A stretch of DNA of 31,845 nucleotides from Paramacrobiotus richtersi (taxonomy: Eukaryota > Tardigrada > Eutardigrada > Parachela > Macrobiotidae): NCBI GenBank assembly GCA_034698045.1, contig JAQGAU010000285.1:1-31845 (forward strand), read 5' to 3'. Positions 12,201-18,463 of the stretch are shown here, piece by piece. Numbering within the stretch: position 1 is the stretch's first letter; every line of letters begins with the position of its first letter. The notes under the pieces are model-generated. The model searched no databases. It was not told the DNA's origin and saw nothing but the letters and a program-made list of their open reading frames with translations. The translations under genes and the position numbers were made by a program.

Positions 12201-15200
12201 TATAGTGCTAACAGCATTGAATTTTCCGGTACAAGAATGCCCAGATAAATGCCAGGATATGTGTTAAGAACGTGCTGGTCTGGTTGTTGTTGTAGCCAGC
12301 ATTTCCGTGGGGAAGACGACCTTTTGGTACGATCTGCGCCGGCTGGGAGAGATCTTGGCCTTCCCTAAGGCGTGGTATCGGCGTTCCATCGCTCGACGAT
12401 TCTTTCTTGGCGAGGAAGCAGCGGATGCTGCAAGCAGTAAGGCTATAGATCTTTCATAAGTTCTGATTGTGCTGTCTGTTGTAAAGTTACTAAGTCGATT
12501 GTGCTTTCACACAGAAAGTTTTTTCCCAAGTTTGTTCGCTCGATATTGTCGTGCCCTGCCCGATAGGCGTTGTATGGGTACGGGCAAGACCACGCCGAGC
12601 GGGCCGGTTTGGCAAGCACTGTTTTTCTTCTGAAAACACGCTCTGCCAACTATTTTATAGTAAAATTTTATTTTCGAACTTGTATGTCGATTACGGTGCT
12701 GGTTATGTTTCGGACGTTTATTAAAAACATTTTTGCAACAATAAAAAATCATGCTTTCTTTTTCAGCCACGTCATCGGTATCTTTCGATCCAAGTGGTAA
12801 AGAAAGTGAAGAGTCCACTGAGCTGCACAAAGAGCACCGCAGAAGCAAAGGTACTGGAAGGCGGATATGCTAATAGATTAAACTTCTGGCAGTATTTTTT
12901 GTATTTATTTATTGTGTTGGCACTTTTCTTCCGTTAACTGGGCACTGTTCCGAAGAATCTGCCATAAGTCTCATAACCGCGTTTGGTTTCTTTCCAGAAA
13001 ATGGAGTTGTCGGTACTGGCGGTGAAGATGGCGTTTTGCCGTGGAAAACGTTGGTGCTCGTTGGTATCAAAGTGTCGGCGTTGGATTTTAATGTTAACAT
13101 GGGAAATGTCATGGGAAACACCGTGTACGACAGTTTTCGTTACCTGACACAAAGCGGTTAAGTGTCCATGAGCGTTGTGTTGCAGATTACTGGTGGAAGA
13201 TATCAACTGCGTTGGACGGTTTTCGGCTGCCAGTGACGGACACTCAGATATCTTCGCTGCCGTTGTGGCAACGAATCTGGATCTGAATAGTCGCGGTGGT
13301 GTGGTTGGTGGCGGATCGCAGTGGAAGAAAGCTCAAGTTTACGGTAATGAATTCCTGGCTACATGTACAAAGTTTCAGCATTGATATATTCTCAAGCATA
13401 TTTTAAAAGATGGCTTGCGAACGCGGATATTTTAACTATTTCTTTCGATAACGTAAAAAAATTTTCGCAGTTTTTCAGGGAAACTCAGTTAAATGGCTGT
13501 CTTTGTACGGCAGATCTGCGACGTGGGTGAGAACATTAGTATGCCATTGCACTACGACTCATCACATCAGAAGCTGCGAGTAAAAGCAGCTGTCAGATGA
13601 TCATGGTTGATTCTATATGCATGAGTGCATCTGTTTCGGTTTACCCGAATATTGAGCCATTAATGAAGAAACTTAGGGTTAGACAAACCTTAGTCTATAA
13701 CTTTGCAGTACCATTTGGAGTGTTTTCGCCTTTTGTGCCGTGGTGCTCCACCAACTACGTACTTCACGCACGAAAAGTACTTTTGTTCACCACAGTTCGA
13801 CCCTCTAGCATAAAAATACGCCGAAACGCCATGTCTTGTTATGTTTTTAGGACATGTTCGGAACGAAGTGGGTGCTCCTCCCATGCATGCATTCGGGTGT
13901 TTAATGAGTTCGGCGGAGAGTAAACTGGAGTATATGGGAGCCATCAGCGCGCTGGCCCGTATGAGCAAAATGAACGTTCACGTCAGGGACACTTGGGCAC
14001 TGCCGACGCAGGATTATCGCAGGTAATCAACAGATTACGCTTCGATGGAGGTAGTTACTCCTTATATGTAGATATAGACTGCAATCTTTATACGTTGAAA
14101 TGTAACATAGACAAGATGGTAAAAGCTGGAACATAAGTGGAGCAAAACGGGGCTGCCTTCGTACATTTCATTTTGTCGGTTTCTGATTGTCTGGAAATTT
14201 GTAGCGGTCCTAAGTTATCGGCCGCCGTGCACTGCAGCTGGGACCAGATGCAGATGATCATCTGCAGTGCATCCACCTCCCATGTGGTCAAATCTATCGT
14301 GCGCGTGACCGAATTCTTTGAGGAACAGCTGAAGAGCAGTCGGCAGTTTATATCCAAGTTGAACTTTGCTGGACCGACGACGACACGACGGAGAAGCTCT
14401 CTGTCCAAATCCGCAACGAAGGAAGCCGGTAACTATTGTCTGGCACACTTCTGCACAGTAAACGGAAAGATGTTTCATATTCCAGTGGCATCACTTGATT
14501 CGCGTTTTCACCGCCATTGGCAGAAGCCGTTGGAGTTTCTGCGTGGATATCGTCTGAAGAATGTGCCGTTGGCGCCGTTTCCGGTTCGAGGGGGCTTGTT
14601 GAAGGGGGATGTGCAGATGAACGGGAGGAACATCTCCTTGGCGTGTTTTTATGGGAACAGCTTCCGGGGGAAATCCTGGGCGAGGTTCAGTATCAAGGAG
14701 CCACGGTTGGAGATTCGGAGCGAGGCCATTGAAAGCCTGCGAAGCGGTACGACATTTTCACAATAAATATACATTTTTGTTTTACTTTCTCCTGATAATT
14801 AATTATTTTTCCTGGTCTGTATTTAGAGCACTTATATGTTCGATTGATTGGTGCATTTTCTATATTTTGTTTGATTTTTCACTTTTTATTTTTAATTCCA
14901 GTGATTGACACTTCTCAGGTCTCACGGTTATCCATTTTGCTCTCTCGGAATTTTTAAGTTTCTTTTTCTTGATTTGGTATGGTGTTTTTGCTGTAGGTGC
15001 CAATACTTCAACTTTTAATTTTCCTTTAGGTGAAAAACTAGTCGATGTAGTGCAAACAATGGCCTTCAACTTGGGAAAAGACGATGCAGCCCCGTTTGCC
15101 GCCACCGTGGCCCGGGTGACGTGCAACAACCCGCCTCCGCTGCTGAATCTGCCCGATTGGTTTGAGTTTATGTTTATGAACAGTGATATTGACGGTACGT

Positions 15201-16668
15201 CCTTTCCCTAATCTCTGTCTTTCCATTGTACTATCTATTTTTATATTAGAAATCGGTCGCTTCCCAACAACACATTCGCAGAAGCTGAACACATTTGAGG
15301 ATATGAAGTTGAACATGACGATTGAAACGATTCTGGCACTGCCGTTGATTGTCATTGGTCTGCGTTCGGAGCACATCCAGACGGACACCATCCCCGATGA
15401 TGCGGCCCATCCGCCGGTCTCCTGCAATTTCACATGTGATTTTGGCGCGCCCATATCCATTGACATGGGCGATTCGCAGGCCTTCTACTTTCTGCACCAG
15501 CTGATTAATTCCTATATTGCCAACACAGACGGTACGTTGAAGTGTTGCACTATCAGTCTTGGGGATATCGTAGTGTATGGGCTAAGTTGCCGATAAGTTA
15601 GGCCACTCTTGTACTGCAGCTTTAGTTATGAAAGTGTTACTAAAGCATCGCTGGATACTACAGTATTATTATTACTAAAAAATTTGCACTTTGGTTTTGA
15701 AAGTTTTTTGCTTGAAAATGTCTTTCTTGCGTTATAAGTGGCACGCTTTGCTTTGCGGTTTTTTTGAGTATGTATTATGCTAATTTTTTTCGATTCACAT
15801 AATCCATGTTTTCAAGCGCGAATACGGAACTTCCGTAACGTTTTATCGTAACATGAGAATTTGATCAATACTGCTGGAAAAACATGCGGTTGTGGATTAA
15901 CGAATGTATTGTTATCGTCACTGTTAAGCGAATTCCTGTGAGGTCGTTATATATAATGCGTTTGAATGTGGATAAGTTGCTATTGTACGAGCAGATCGTA
16001 GTGTAAAGGGTTGAATCGACGAAGCTTTATACGCAACGTCTGCAGTATTCTAATGAGAAACATTCAGTGAATCATAGGCTCTATATCTTTTTAATTTTTC
16101 TTTTTTTTCTGTTAAAAGATGTAATTTAAGTGCTCGACTGCATATGTTTTGCTGAAACGTAAATGCATTAACATGCGTGAACATGCCGTTCTGTTGTGCA
16201 GCTGAATCGCAGACCGGTAGCAAACGCGAAGTCCCCAATCCGACGGAAGTGTTGAAAGAAGATGCCCGTCGGTTCCAGGTCAATGAGTGGTATCTGCAGC
16301 CCAGCTTCAAGTAAGCTTACATGCGTATGTAGACAAGAAAGCTCGATGCCCAGGGATAACAAGAGAGAAATTCTGAAAAGCAATTACGTGATCAGCCAAA
16401 CGATACTCACAGTACCACAAACATTGTATTGTATTGGGTTGTATTGTATTGTAAATAGCGCGGTATTTATGTTGACAGGCTCCTTCAGCGCATCGGGCGG
16501 GATATTGAGACGATCGGTGTGGAGCGTGTGATGAATCGGCTGGGATTCGCGCAAGCCCAGACGACCATTCCCAAGTGGATTCAGCGGGGGTTGGTCGATC
16601 CGGTCGACAAGGGTCTGGCCGGACTCATGTTGCTACTTATGAGAAACTCCAAACATGATCGAGTTTGA
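159..16668 (+). CDS. BLTP1: BLTP1/Tweek (KIAA1109/FSA, LPD-3) bridge-like lipid transfer protein, C-terminal ~2,955 codons, 27 exons
   Basis: Join of exons 159-267, 325-736, 1433-1925, 2403-2805, 3622-4369, 4640-5165, 5727-6167, 6480-6924, 6993-7200, 7391-7841, 7925-8339, 8767-9254, 9700-10198, 10292-10581, 10652-11017, 11577-12002, 12067-12228, 12296-12436, 12767-12850, 12998-13156, 13200-13343, 13851-14022, 14205-14746, 15030-15194, 15250-15531, 16202-16310, 16479-16668. Phases agree at every GT-AG junction except that 20/21 is uncertain. The start codon lies upstream. Family members of about 5,000 residues form a long hydrophobic groove that moves phospholipids at ER-plasma membrane contacts; fly Tweek affects PI(4,5)P2 and synaptic vesicle recycling. 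Recognition rests on conserved blocks such as GNTDVMVTPISCDALLP near the start, RLGEILAFPKAWYRRSIARR (exon 18), NVMGNT (exon 20), SAESKLEYMG (exon 22), NISLACFYGNSFRGKSWA (exon 23) and AQTTIPKWIQRGLVDPVDK at the end. Mammalian and fly relatives were compared from memory, not by search. Confidence 0.93.
325..736 (+). CDS. BLTP1: BLTP1 exon 2 of window
   Basis: Acceptor ttttttttag is at 323-324. The exon begins PMIHSLDGYLSELRPMSFLN, carries a Ser/Thr/Pro-rich linker around 540-660, and ends GDQPWIERKFVHEQFSVTVDQ. Donor CAG|GTGTGT, phase 0. The preceding intron is only 57 bp. Confidence 0.9.
737..1432 (+). other. Intron 2 of window (696 bp)
   Basis: GTGTGT to cag. No convincing gene. A partial match to the recurrent intronic motif (tttagtggcg, about 1013-1022) is present but too short to call. 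Nothing else stands out. Confidence 0.75.
1433..1925 (+). CDS. BLTP1: BLTP1 exon 3 of window
   Basis: Acceptor tttattctccag. Starts INLVTLQCGIVEEVVEPK and ends YQKIFSDLT, phase 0 in and phase 1 out (ACAG|GTGAGC). It contains a short basic patch (YVRRRQVTYSAKIYVDRR) and LRRLKHSEIW. It is entirely open and is one of the larger blocks of this segment. Confidence 0.9.
1926..2402 (+). other. Intron 3 of window, with CGTAGTGTAATGGC motif
   Basis: 477 bp GT-AG intron. It carries a perfect copy of the recurrent motif on the plus strand at 2087-2100, followed by tTGGCAGTTTTCG. No B-box-like GTTCRANNC lies within 60 bp. Confidence 0.75.
2403..2805 (+). CDS. BLTP1: BLTP1 exon 4 of window
   Basis: Reads GTDQTGFTVLELGVDDVRIE, then a low-complexity charged stretch with a run of glutamates (DEEEEEE, about 2653-2670), then NFSPDIVFKLLATIGGCWLN. 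The acidic linker is likely disordered. Phase 1 in, phase 2 out (AG|GTAGGT). Confidence 0.9.
2806..3621 (+). other. Intron 4 of window (816 bp)
   Basis: The longest intron in the gene. It holds a degenerate reverse-orientation copy of the recurrent motif at 3428-3441 (gccactgtactacag). The acceptor is tattatgcag. No other signal was seen. Confidence 0.75.
3622..4369 (+). CDS. BLTP1: BLTP1 exon 5 of window
   Basis: The largest exon. Reads RWDWHFLSTANPMVDAWLYP, then LDRTNVALKSMASNQHR, a conserved family block in which an Ala-Trp-Leu-Tyr motif precedes a helical stretch. After LRYTPFARVLLEPQYLVQ it becomes an acidic, probably disordered linker (NKWLEEGNSRVP, then DSDSPYEDMEFGADGAAS). Donor CGG|GTATGT, phase 0. 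Two decayed copies lie downstream, at 17218-17614 and 24641-25024. Confidence 0.92.
4370..4639 (+). other. Intron 5 of window, with CGTAGTGTAATGGC motif
   Basis: 270 bp. A perfect motif copy lies at 4403-4416, 34 bp after the donor. The same motif sits 33 bp and 39 bp after the homologous donor in the two downstream exon 5 copies (17648 and 25064). Acceptor gttatgcag. Confidence 0.8.
4640..5165 (+). CDS. BLTP1: BLTP1 exon 6 of window
   Basis: Starts VSVEYIFGTLLEHLGMKKKS and includes SGRLDTINISLVESVEFGAG, RSLDLFIPDYRERLV and VAEVAQAVSMPLLRLLAQIG, the repeating beta-strand and helix pattern of the bridge repeats. It ends STSGSG in phase 1. The donor CAG|GTCGGT is weak but is the only one giving the right phase for exon 7. 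A truncated copy starts at 17897 and a frameshifted copy lies at 29440-29855. Confidence 0.9.
5166..5726 (+). other. Intron 6 of window (561 bp), with motif
   Basis: Motif CGTAGTATAATGGC at 5342-5355. The segment 5415-5585 (cggttctttttctgtgtctg onward, to gaagtatttccctgcc) has weaker but clear relatives at about 28880-29080 and 30262-30385. Part of this intron is therefore repeated in the downstream array without exon 6 directly in front of it. Confidence 0.7.
5727..6167 (+). CDS. BLTP1: BLTP1 exon 7 of window
   Basis: Reads GTSRSDSPAQPRVRVNESYT, then FVAPESSKHWKDLMMLMDLY, a family-like W.DL...M.LY segment. A long Ser/Glu/Arg-rich linker follows (KVSNYGANRVKGTRFSFRKQ, then AESEIDNTETGSLTASR). 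Phase 1 on both sides; donor C|GTAAGT. The linker is probably disordered and poorly conserved between species. Confidence 0.9.
6168..6479 (+). other. Intron 7 of window (312 bp)
   Basis: T-rich GT-AG intron ending ttttctctatag. No copy of the recurrent motif and no other structure was seen. Confidence 0.75.
6480..6924 (+). CDS. BLTP1: BLTP1 exon 8 of window
   Basis: Reads RYGTSFAVCGTASIRGMTFE and continues through a highly conserved stretch: QLSVQLVQKMGHKPQLYLAV, GLGSSQLVYSTSIR, then LCVRMGELHFSVPHHPITLH. Alternating hydrophobic residues indicate groove-forming beta strands. The donor CC|GTAGGC at 6925 precedes an in-frame stop by one base, so the exon must end here. Phase 2 out. Confidence 0.92.
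6993..7200 (+). CDS. BLTP1: BLTP1 exon 9 of window
   Basis: Follows a 68 bp intron. Reads DSSDEVKSDGSNAGVDASAA, then a histidine run (SHHHHHKQTG, coded near 7090), then IYVKTLIVTAAPLPSLEASYE. I end it at GAG|GTATGC (phase 0), because exon 10 is open only in the frame that needs phase 0 and because this join gives the spacing I recall for relatives. A second donor-like GTAAGA at 7254 would break the frame. Confidence 0.82.
7391..7841 (+). CDS. BLTP1: BLTP1 exon 10 of window
   Basis: Acceptor tttacctag. Reads ISKIMAHGSIGNITLMHLDI, then STANFQLPSIYIKCSYELLP, and ends LPFFHQINVQQDGIRIT. This is strand-rich groove sequence. Phase 0 in, phase 1 out (ACCG|GTAAAC). A rearranged copy, with the 5' and 3' parts fused, lies at 19978-20096. 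Confidence 0.9.
7925..8339 (+). CDS. BLTP1: BLTP1 exon 11 of window
   Basis: Acceptor tctgtacacag. Reads GTTPTSSAVRLEIDKTAMYI, then VNDLEHSTVVSVQLDVGICL and YFQPRAIDMAVIFYINYKNA, ending AYDYW with the Trp codon split by donor TG|GTAAGT. It is the most copied exon of the window: three decayed copies lie at 20205-20610, 21733-22109 and 27957-28262. Confidence 0.92.
8340..8766 (+). other. Intron 11 of window, reverse motif with B-box-like partner
   Basis: 427 bp. The motif lies on the minus strand at 8474-8487 (gccaatacactacg). On that strand a palindromic GTTCGAAC at 8450-8457, about 27 bp past the A-box start, resembles a B box. The introns following two exon 11 copies hold the same motif in the same orientation (20808 and 22282). 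Confidence 0.7.
8767..9254 (+). CDS. BLTP1: BLTP1 exon 12 of window
   Basis: Acceptor catctgcag. Reads WYEQRHGPIISHSASLTRIK, then IYVIELFISQLYVCMPLPTG, a conserved strand pair, and LISLDRTKVRAVLADSIITS. It ends KWDLYFKWDMN, phase 1 (AACG|GTAAAA). The first third has a decayed copy at 22442-22606. Confidence 0.9.
9255..9699 (+). other. Intron 12 of window, reverse motif
   Basis: 445 bp, with a motif copy on the minus strand at 9435-9448. A segment around 9375-9500 (gcttgttatgatttttgcca onward) recurs at 22730-22850. In that copy the motif is unrecognisable. Confidence 0.7.
9700..10198 (+). CDS. BLTP1: BLTP1 exon 13 of window
   Basis: Reads GIEMHMDPAIGKIISYMTDA, a conserved family stretch, then a charged helix (KYPKHRTKLMEKQMQMHAKV, then LKRIEQGIVHELRRDIVNRI) and a Ser/Arg-rich linker. 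The helix is likely coiled coil. Phase 1 in, phase 2 out (TC|GTAAGC). Only its first few bases are retained in the array, at about 23278-23300. Confidence 0.9.
10292..10581 (+). CDS. BLTP1: BLTP1 exon 14 of window
   Basis: Reads SSPSLQPARRKINAEPLKEE, then FDFDFTILINIESGHCTFYC, which matches the family's 'strand, then E.G.C..Y' block, and ends NLTPVCTLYIP in phase 1 (CCAG|GTATGC). The 93 bp intron before it ends with tactgtttcag. Confidence 0.88.
10652..11017 (+). CDS. BLTP1: BLTP1 exon 15 of window
   Basis: Reads GVNLEMQYESDATANSLRNM, a basic Gly/Ser linker, then NLFATFSLESLPAETILTPQ and LLDFMEQALEPIP. The 'SLP.E..L.P.LLDF.E.ALE.IP' pattern is a strong family signature. Phase 1 on both sides (GCAG|GTATGA). 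Confidence 0.92.
11018..11576 (+). other. Intron 15 of window (559 bp)
   Basis: GTATGA to tttgctgcag. It is one of the few long introns without the recurrent motif. No other signal was seen. Confidence 0.75.
11577..12002 (+). CDS. BLTP1: BLTP1 exon 16 of window
   Basis: Reads DESWGFESAIESFPVDIFVL, then FMMNSTKIRCSCLPVSKVEG and LTLPSLSIMVSTRK. This is the start of the conserved C-terminal block: 'P.D..V......I.FSCLP.SRVEC.L.LPSL..V.S'-type sequence in relatives. The end GLYGNLSGFSLVIFHPYG is also conserved. Phase 1 on both sides (AACG|GTGAGA). Confidence 0.93.
12067..12228 (+). CDS. BLTP1: BLTP1 exon 17 of window
   Basis: Follows a 64 bp intron. Reads VKSSVHGAPDKRELVKLELD, then IEIVRSKSLVDDFAMTPEKD and SANSIEFS. 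Phase 1 on both sides (TCCG|GTACAA). Confidence 0.88.
12296..12436 (+). CDS. BLTP1: BLTP1 exon 18 of window
   Basis: Too short to appear as a long open frame, but it is one of the most diagnostic exons: ASISVGKTTFWYDLRRLGEI, then LAFPKAWYRRSIARRFFLGE. The 'RYDMRRL.EILAFPKAWYRR.I.RR.FLG' run is close to invariant across the family. Phase 1 on both sides (AGCA|GTAAGG). Confidence 0.93.
12437..12766 (+). other. Intron 18 of window (330 bp)
   Basis: GTAAGG to ctttctttttcag. No motif copy and no gene were seen. Confidence 0.75.
12767..12850 (+). CDS. BLTP1: BLTP1 exon 19 of window (28-codon microexon)
   Basis: Strong pyrimidine-tract acceptor. Reads TTSSVSFDPSGKESEESTEL then HKEHRRSK, a hydrophilic linker with no recognisable domain. 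Kept because the acceptor, the donor (AAAG|GTACTG) and phase 1 on both sides fit exactly between exons 18 and 20. Confidence 0.75.
12998..13156 (+). CDS. BLTP1: BLTP1 exon 20 of window; 3' end uncertain
   Basis: Acceptor ggtttctttccag. Reads ENGVVGTGGEDGVLPWKTLV, then LVGIKVSALDFNVNMGNVMG. 'W.TLVL....K.L...MNMGNVMGN' is a family hallmark. I extend it through TVYDSFRYLTQS to a donor-like G|GTTAAG at 13157 (phase 1). A stop follows at 13159. Ending at GTGTAC (13123, phase 0) would leave the next exon out of frame. Confidence 0.72.
13200..13343 (+). CDS. BLTP1: BLTP1 exon 21 of window; 5' end uncertain
   Basis: Reads DINCVGRFSAASDGHSDIFA, then ATNLDLNSRGGVVGGGSQWK, matching the family's 'G.L......RD......L..S.LDSKGGVVGG'. 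The strong acceptor tgttgcag (13184-13185) would give the wrong phase for any good donor of exon 20. The weaker ag at 13198-13199 restores the phase but makes a 43 bp intron. Donor TACG|GTAATG, phase 1. Confidence 0.72.
13344..13850 (+). other. Intron 21 of window (507 bp), reverse motif
   Basis: Motif on the minus strand at 13543-13556 (gccattgcactacg). The acceptor is ttgttatgtttttag. Nothing else was recognised. Confidence 0.75.
13851..14022 (+). CDS. BLTP1: BLTP1 exon 22 of window
   Basis: Reads GHVRNEVGAPPMHAFGCLMS, then SAESKLEYMGAISALARMSK. The 'S.E.RLDYMG.........L.V...D.W' pattern is conserved. Phase 1 in, phase 2 out (AG|GTAATC). Confidence 0.92.
14205..14746 (+). CDS. BLTP1: BLTP1 exon 23 of window
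   Basis: Reads SGPKLSAAVHCSWDQMQMII, then SIVRVTEFFEEQLKSSRQFI, a conserved amphipathic helix. Further on comes MNGRNISLACFYGNSFRGKS with WARFSIKEPRLEI, another nearly invariant block. Phase 2 in, phase 1 out (AGCG|GTACGA). Confidence 0.93.
15030..15194 (+). CDS. BLTP1: BLTP1 exon 24 of window
   Basis: Reads GEKLVDVVQTMAFNLGKDDA, then ARVTCNNPPPLLNLPDWFEF. Acceptor tttcctttag at 15028-15029. A second in-frame acceptor at 14995-14996 would add 11 residues (GANTSTFNFPL). Donor GACG|GTACGT, phase 1. Confidence 0.85.
15250..15531 (+). CDS. BLTP1: BLTP1 exon 25 of window
   Basis: Follows a 55 bp intron. Reads EIGRFPTTHSQKLNTFEDMK, then MTIETILALPLIVIGLRSEH, and closes with ISIDMGDSQAFYFLHQLINS. 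Alternating hydrophobic strands. Phase 1 on both sides (GACG|GTACGT). Its last ~45 bp recur, with 5' intron sequence, at 27697-27740. Confidence 0.9.
15532..16201 (+). other. Intron 25 of window (670 bp), two motif copies
   Basis: Two plus-strand copies: 15569-15582 (cgtagtgtatgggc), 37 bp past the donor, and 15997-16010 (cgtagtgtaaaggg). A decayed copy of the exon/intron boundary at 27697-27857 keeps the first motif at the same 37 bp distance (27778). Confidence 0.75.
16202..16310 (+). CDS. BLTP1: BLTP1 exon 26 of window
   Basis: Acceptor tctgttgtgcag. Reads AESQTGSKREVPNPTEVLKE, then FQVNEWYLQPSFK. 'V.EW.LQPT.R' precedes the terminal helix block in relatives. Phase 1 in, phase 2 out (AA|GTAAGC). 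A copy with a mutated acceptor lies at 23476-23584. Confidence 0.92.
16311..16478 (+). repeat. Intron 26 with a short TGTAT pentanucleotide repeat
   Basis: 168 bp intron holding imperfect TGTAT repeats at about 16424-16453, interrupted once by gggt. The repeat is not retained in the copy of this intron at 23585-23975. Confidence 0.7.
16479..16668 (+). CDS. BLTP1: BLTP1 final coding exon
   Basis: Acceptor tatgttgacag. Reads LLQRIGRDIETIGVERVMNR, then AQTTIPKWIQRGLVDPVDKG, then LAGLMLLLMRNSKHDRV and TGA. The 'LGF..A.TTIPKW.QRG..DP.D' end is the strongest single signature for the family and fixes the C-terminus. A decayed copy lies at 23976-24164. Confidence 0.94.
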
Positions 16669-16935
16669 GGGTGGTGTGTACTGATGGTGTCCACGGTTGT
16701 TTAAACTGTTTTTGAGTTTTTTACTGTTTGGCTTTTGCTCATACTTCATTTTTTGGTTTTACCTGTCGATATGTTTTTACTGATCTCCTTAAGGTTTTGT
16801 GATTTGTTACATGCCATATTTAAGTCGGAAAAGTTGCCGTTGACATTTGATGTACTGTATGTTGCACAACGTGCCCGTTAGTGCGTGTTTGCAAATGATG
16901 CATCATCAGCATTAAAAAAAATGATATGCAGATAT
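16669..16935 (+). other. Probable 3' UTR with ATTAAA at 16911
   Basis: No further exon follows the TGA. ATTAAA, a common variant poly(A) signal, lies at 16911-16916, about 245 bp past the stop. The same UTR is present, diverged, after the pseudo-exon 27 (24165-24440), including ttttactgtttggcttttgc-like sequence and an ATTAAAA at 24432. No AATAAA was seen. Confidence 0.55.
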
Positions 16936-17217
16936 ATTTTCGGTATTGGTCTTATTCGTACAAACACTCAAGAATCAGGCATATTTTTGTCGCCATATAC
17001 TACTTACTACTCATTCTTTACTTATACGTTAGTTCGTATCTCATTCGATTCATGGTTTTCTGTTTGATGTTACGTGTGTTTCTCCTGACAAATACTAACA
17101 AAGACTGTAAATAAGAGTTAGTACTGCGTGGTATATTCATTGAAAGCTTCTTACTACTCGTACTTCTACTGACAAAGTGAAGCGACTCACTGCCCAATGA
17201 CAGAGCCCAGTTCATAG
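16936..17217. other. Spacer between gene end and first exon 5 copy
   Basis: About 280 bp of T-rich sequence with weak similarity to 24445-24600 (both contain ttca-c/t-gaaagcttc followed by a -cgtac). No gene. Confidence 0.55.
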
Positions 17218-17614
17218 TCCAGAAGAAGGGGATGGATGTTCTATTTTAACAACTCCGCTACACGCCGTTCCTGCCGGTCCTTCTGGAACCACAGTATCTC
17301 GTCAAGCCGGCGTACAAATCCCGTGATCCGACCGCGCGGTGGACAGCAGTGTGACGAGACTCGCGGATCACGTAGATATTACGATGGCGAAGGAAGATGA
17401 CATGTCCGTCGGGATCAATGAGCAGATGCGACAGCATCCGGAGCCATCGTATCCGCCGTTGGAGTAGAATTTGAACAAGTGGCTGGAGGAAGGGAATAGT
17501 CGGGTGCCGGTGCAGGTGTCCTGGCGACTGCGGCGAAGGAAGAACAGGACGATAGTGAATTGCGATTCGCCGTATGAAGATAACGAGCTTAGAGTGGATG
17601 TGCCAGCATCGAAG
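17218..17614 (+). pseudogene. Decayed copy of BLTP1 exon 5 (3' half)
   Basis: Matches about 3956-4369: ctccgctacacgccgttcct, then agtcgggtgccggtgcaggt and gattcgccgtatgaagat. An in-frame CAG has become TAG (17465-17467) and several small indels shift the frame. The donor GTATGT is intact at 17615. It shares ctggaggaaggg with the copy at 24641, where the intact gene has ttggaggagggg. Confidence 0.9.
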
Positions 17615-17896
17615 GTATGTTATCTAACCAGTCTAATATCGAGTTTTCGTAGTGTAATGGCATAGCTAAACAAACTGAACCATTCTTCGAACCTAAGCTG
17701 AATGTTATAAATCTCGATCACGCTTATGGAAATATAGTTTCATTTTTACATCCTTCCTAAATTTTTGGTTGACTGGTTCATTTGATTGGTCATTGCCATT
17801 TTCTTTTGTTATTGTTTAAACCTTATGGACTGCTTGTGGGTTATGTTGTGTGCGCTGATTTCGTCGACCTCTGTGCTTCTGTGTAACGTTGTACAA
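17615..17896 (+). pseudogene. Copy of intron 5, with motif and B-box-like site
   Basis: Shows that the copying was of genomic DNA. Carries CGTAGTGTAATGGC at 17648-17661 and, 34 bp from the A-box start, TCTTCGAACCT at 17684-17694, the best B-box-like partner in the window. The acceptor has changed from AG to AA (17895-17896). Confidence 0.85.
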
Positions 17897-17998
17897 GTTA
17901 GCGTGGATTTCATTTTCGGGACCTTAATCGAGCATCTGGGAATGAAGAAACCATCCACCGTTTCCGTTGTGAAAGTTTGTCGGGTTCCACGCAGTGGA
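17897..17998 (+). pseudogene. Truncated copy of BLTP1 exon 6
   Basis: About 100 bp matching 4640-4738 (gttagcgtggatttcatttt onward, then ttgtcgggttccacgc), then homology stops. A small deletion in the lysine codons shifts the frame. The rest of exon 6 is absent here. Confidence 0.88.
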
Positions 17999-18289
17999 AA
18001 GGCAAAAACAGAGTTCGATGCCTGACGCTCGAAGTTTTTTAAAGATCTGTTTTGCTCGTTTTTCCGTCACATGTTTCCTAAAACTGTCAATCGGAGCAGT
18101 TTCTTAAATGTACAAGATTTTGTTATTTCTTTGTAAAAAAAATCAATCCTTCCGTTACAAGCGCTAGAATGAGTTTTTTTTCGTGGCCTCTGTTATTTCT
18201 CTTATGAGGAATTCGATTAAGTCAAGCCGTTGCACTACGCTTTTGTACATATACAAAGGCTGTTTCTATTTTTACGATTTTTTCTTCAG
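17999..18289. other. Spacer with reverse motif copy
   Basis: AT-rich, no gene. Motif on the minus strand at 18226-18239 (gccgttgcactacg). Ends in a good acceptor (tttttcttcag) just before the next module. A related acceptor and exon start occur at about 25285-25315. Confidence 0.6.
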
Positions 18290-18463
18290 AATTCCGAATG
18301 GATTCTTATCGCTTATTTATGCACTTTCACGGTCTCGAAGTGTATTTTTATAATCGCACCGACCCTGTTGCTCGAATCGTAAAAATACGGAAGGACTTTG
18401 AAAAGGACTTGTTACGAGAGATTTTATGGACGTCTTATGCCGGAAAACTCTCGTGTTCAGCTG
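18290..18463 (+). pseudogene. Decayed exon module, 'GLEVYFYNRT' (probable N-terminal BLTP1 exon)
   Basis: Open from 18298: MDSYRLFMHFHGLEVYFYNR, then DPVARIVKIRKDFEKDLLRE. I recall a 'GLE...YNRT' motif in the N-terminal half of the BLTP1 family, so this is probably a copy of an exon upstream of the window. A second copy lies at 30722-30893. The two differ by indels near the end, so at least one is broken, and neither has neighbouring exons in order. Confidence 0.65.

Noticed and set aside
16424-16453. TGTAT repeat as a regulatory element
   Set aside because: A short, imperfect microsatellite inside an intron, not kept in the duplicated intron.
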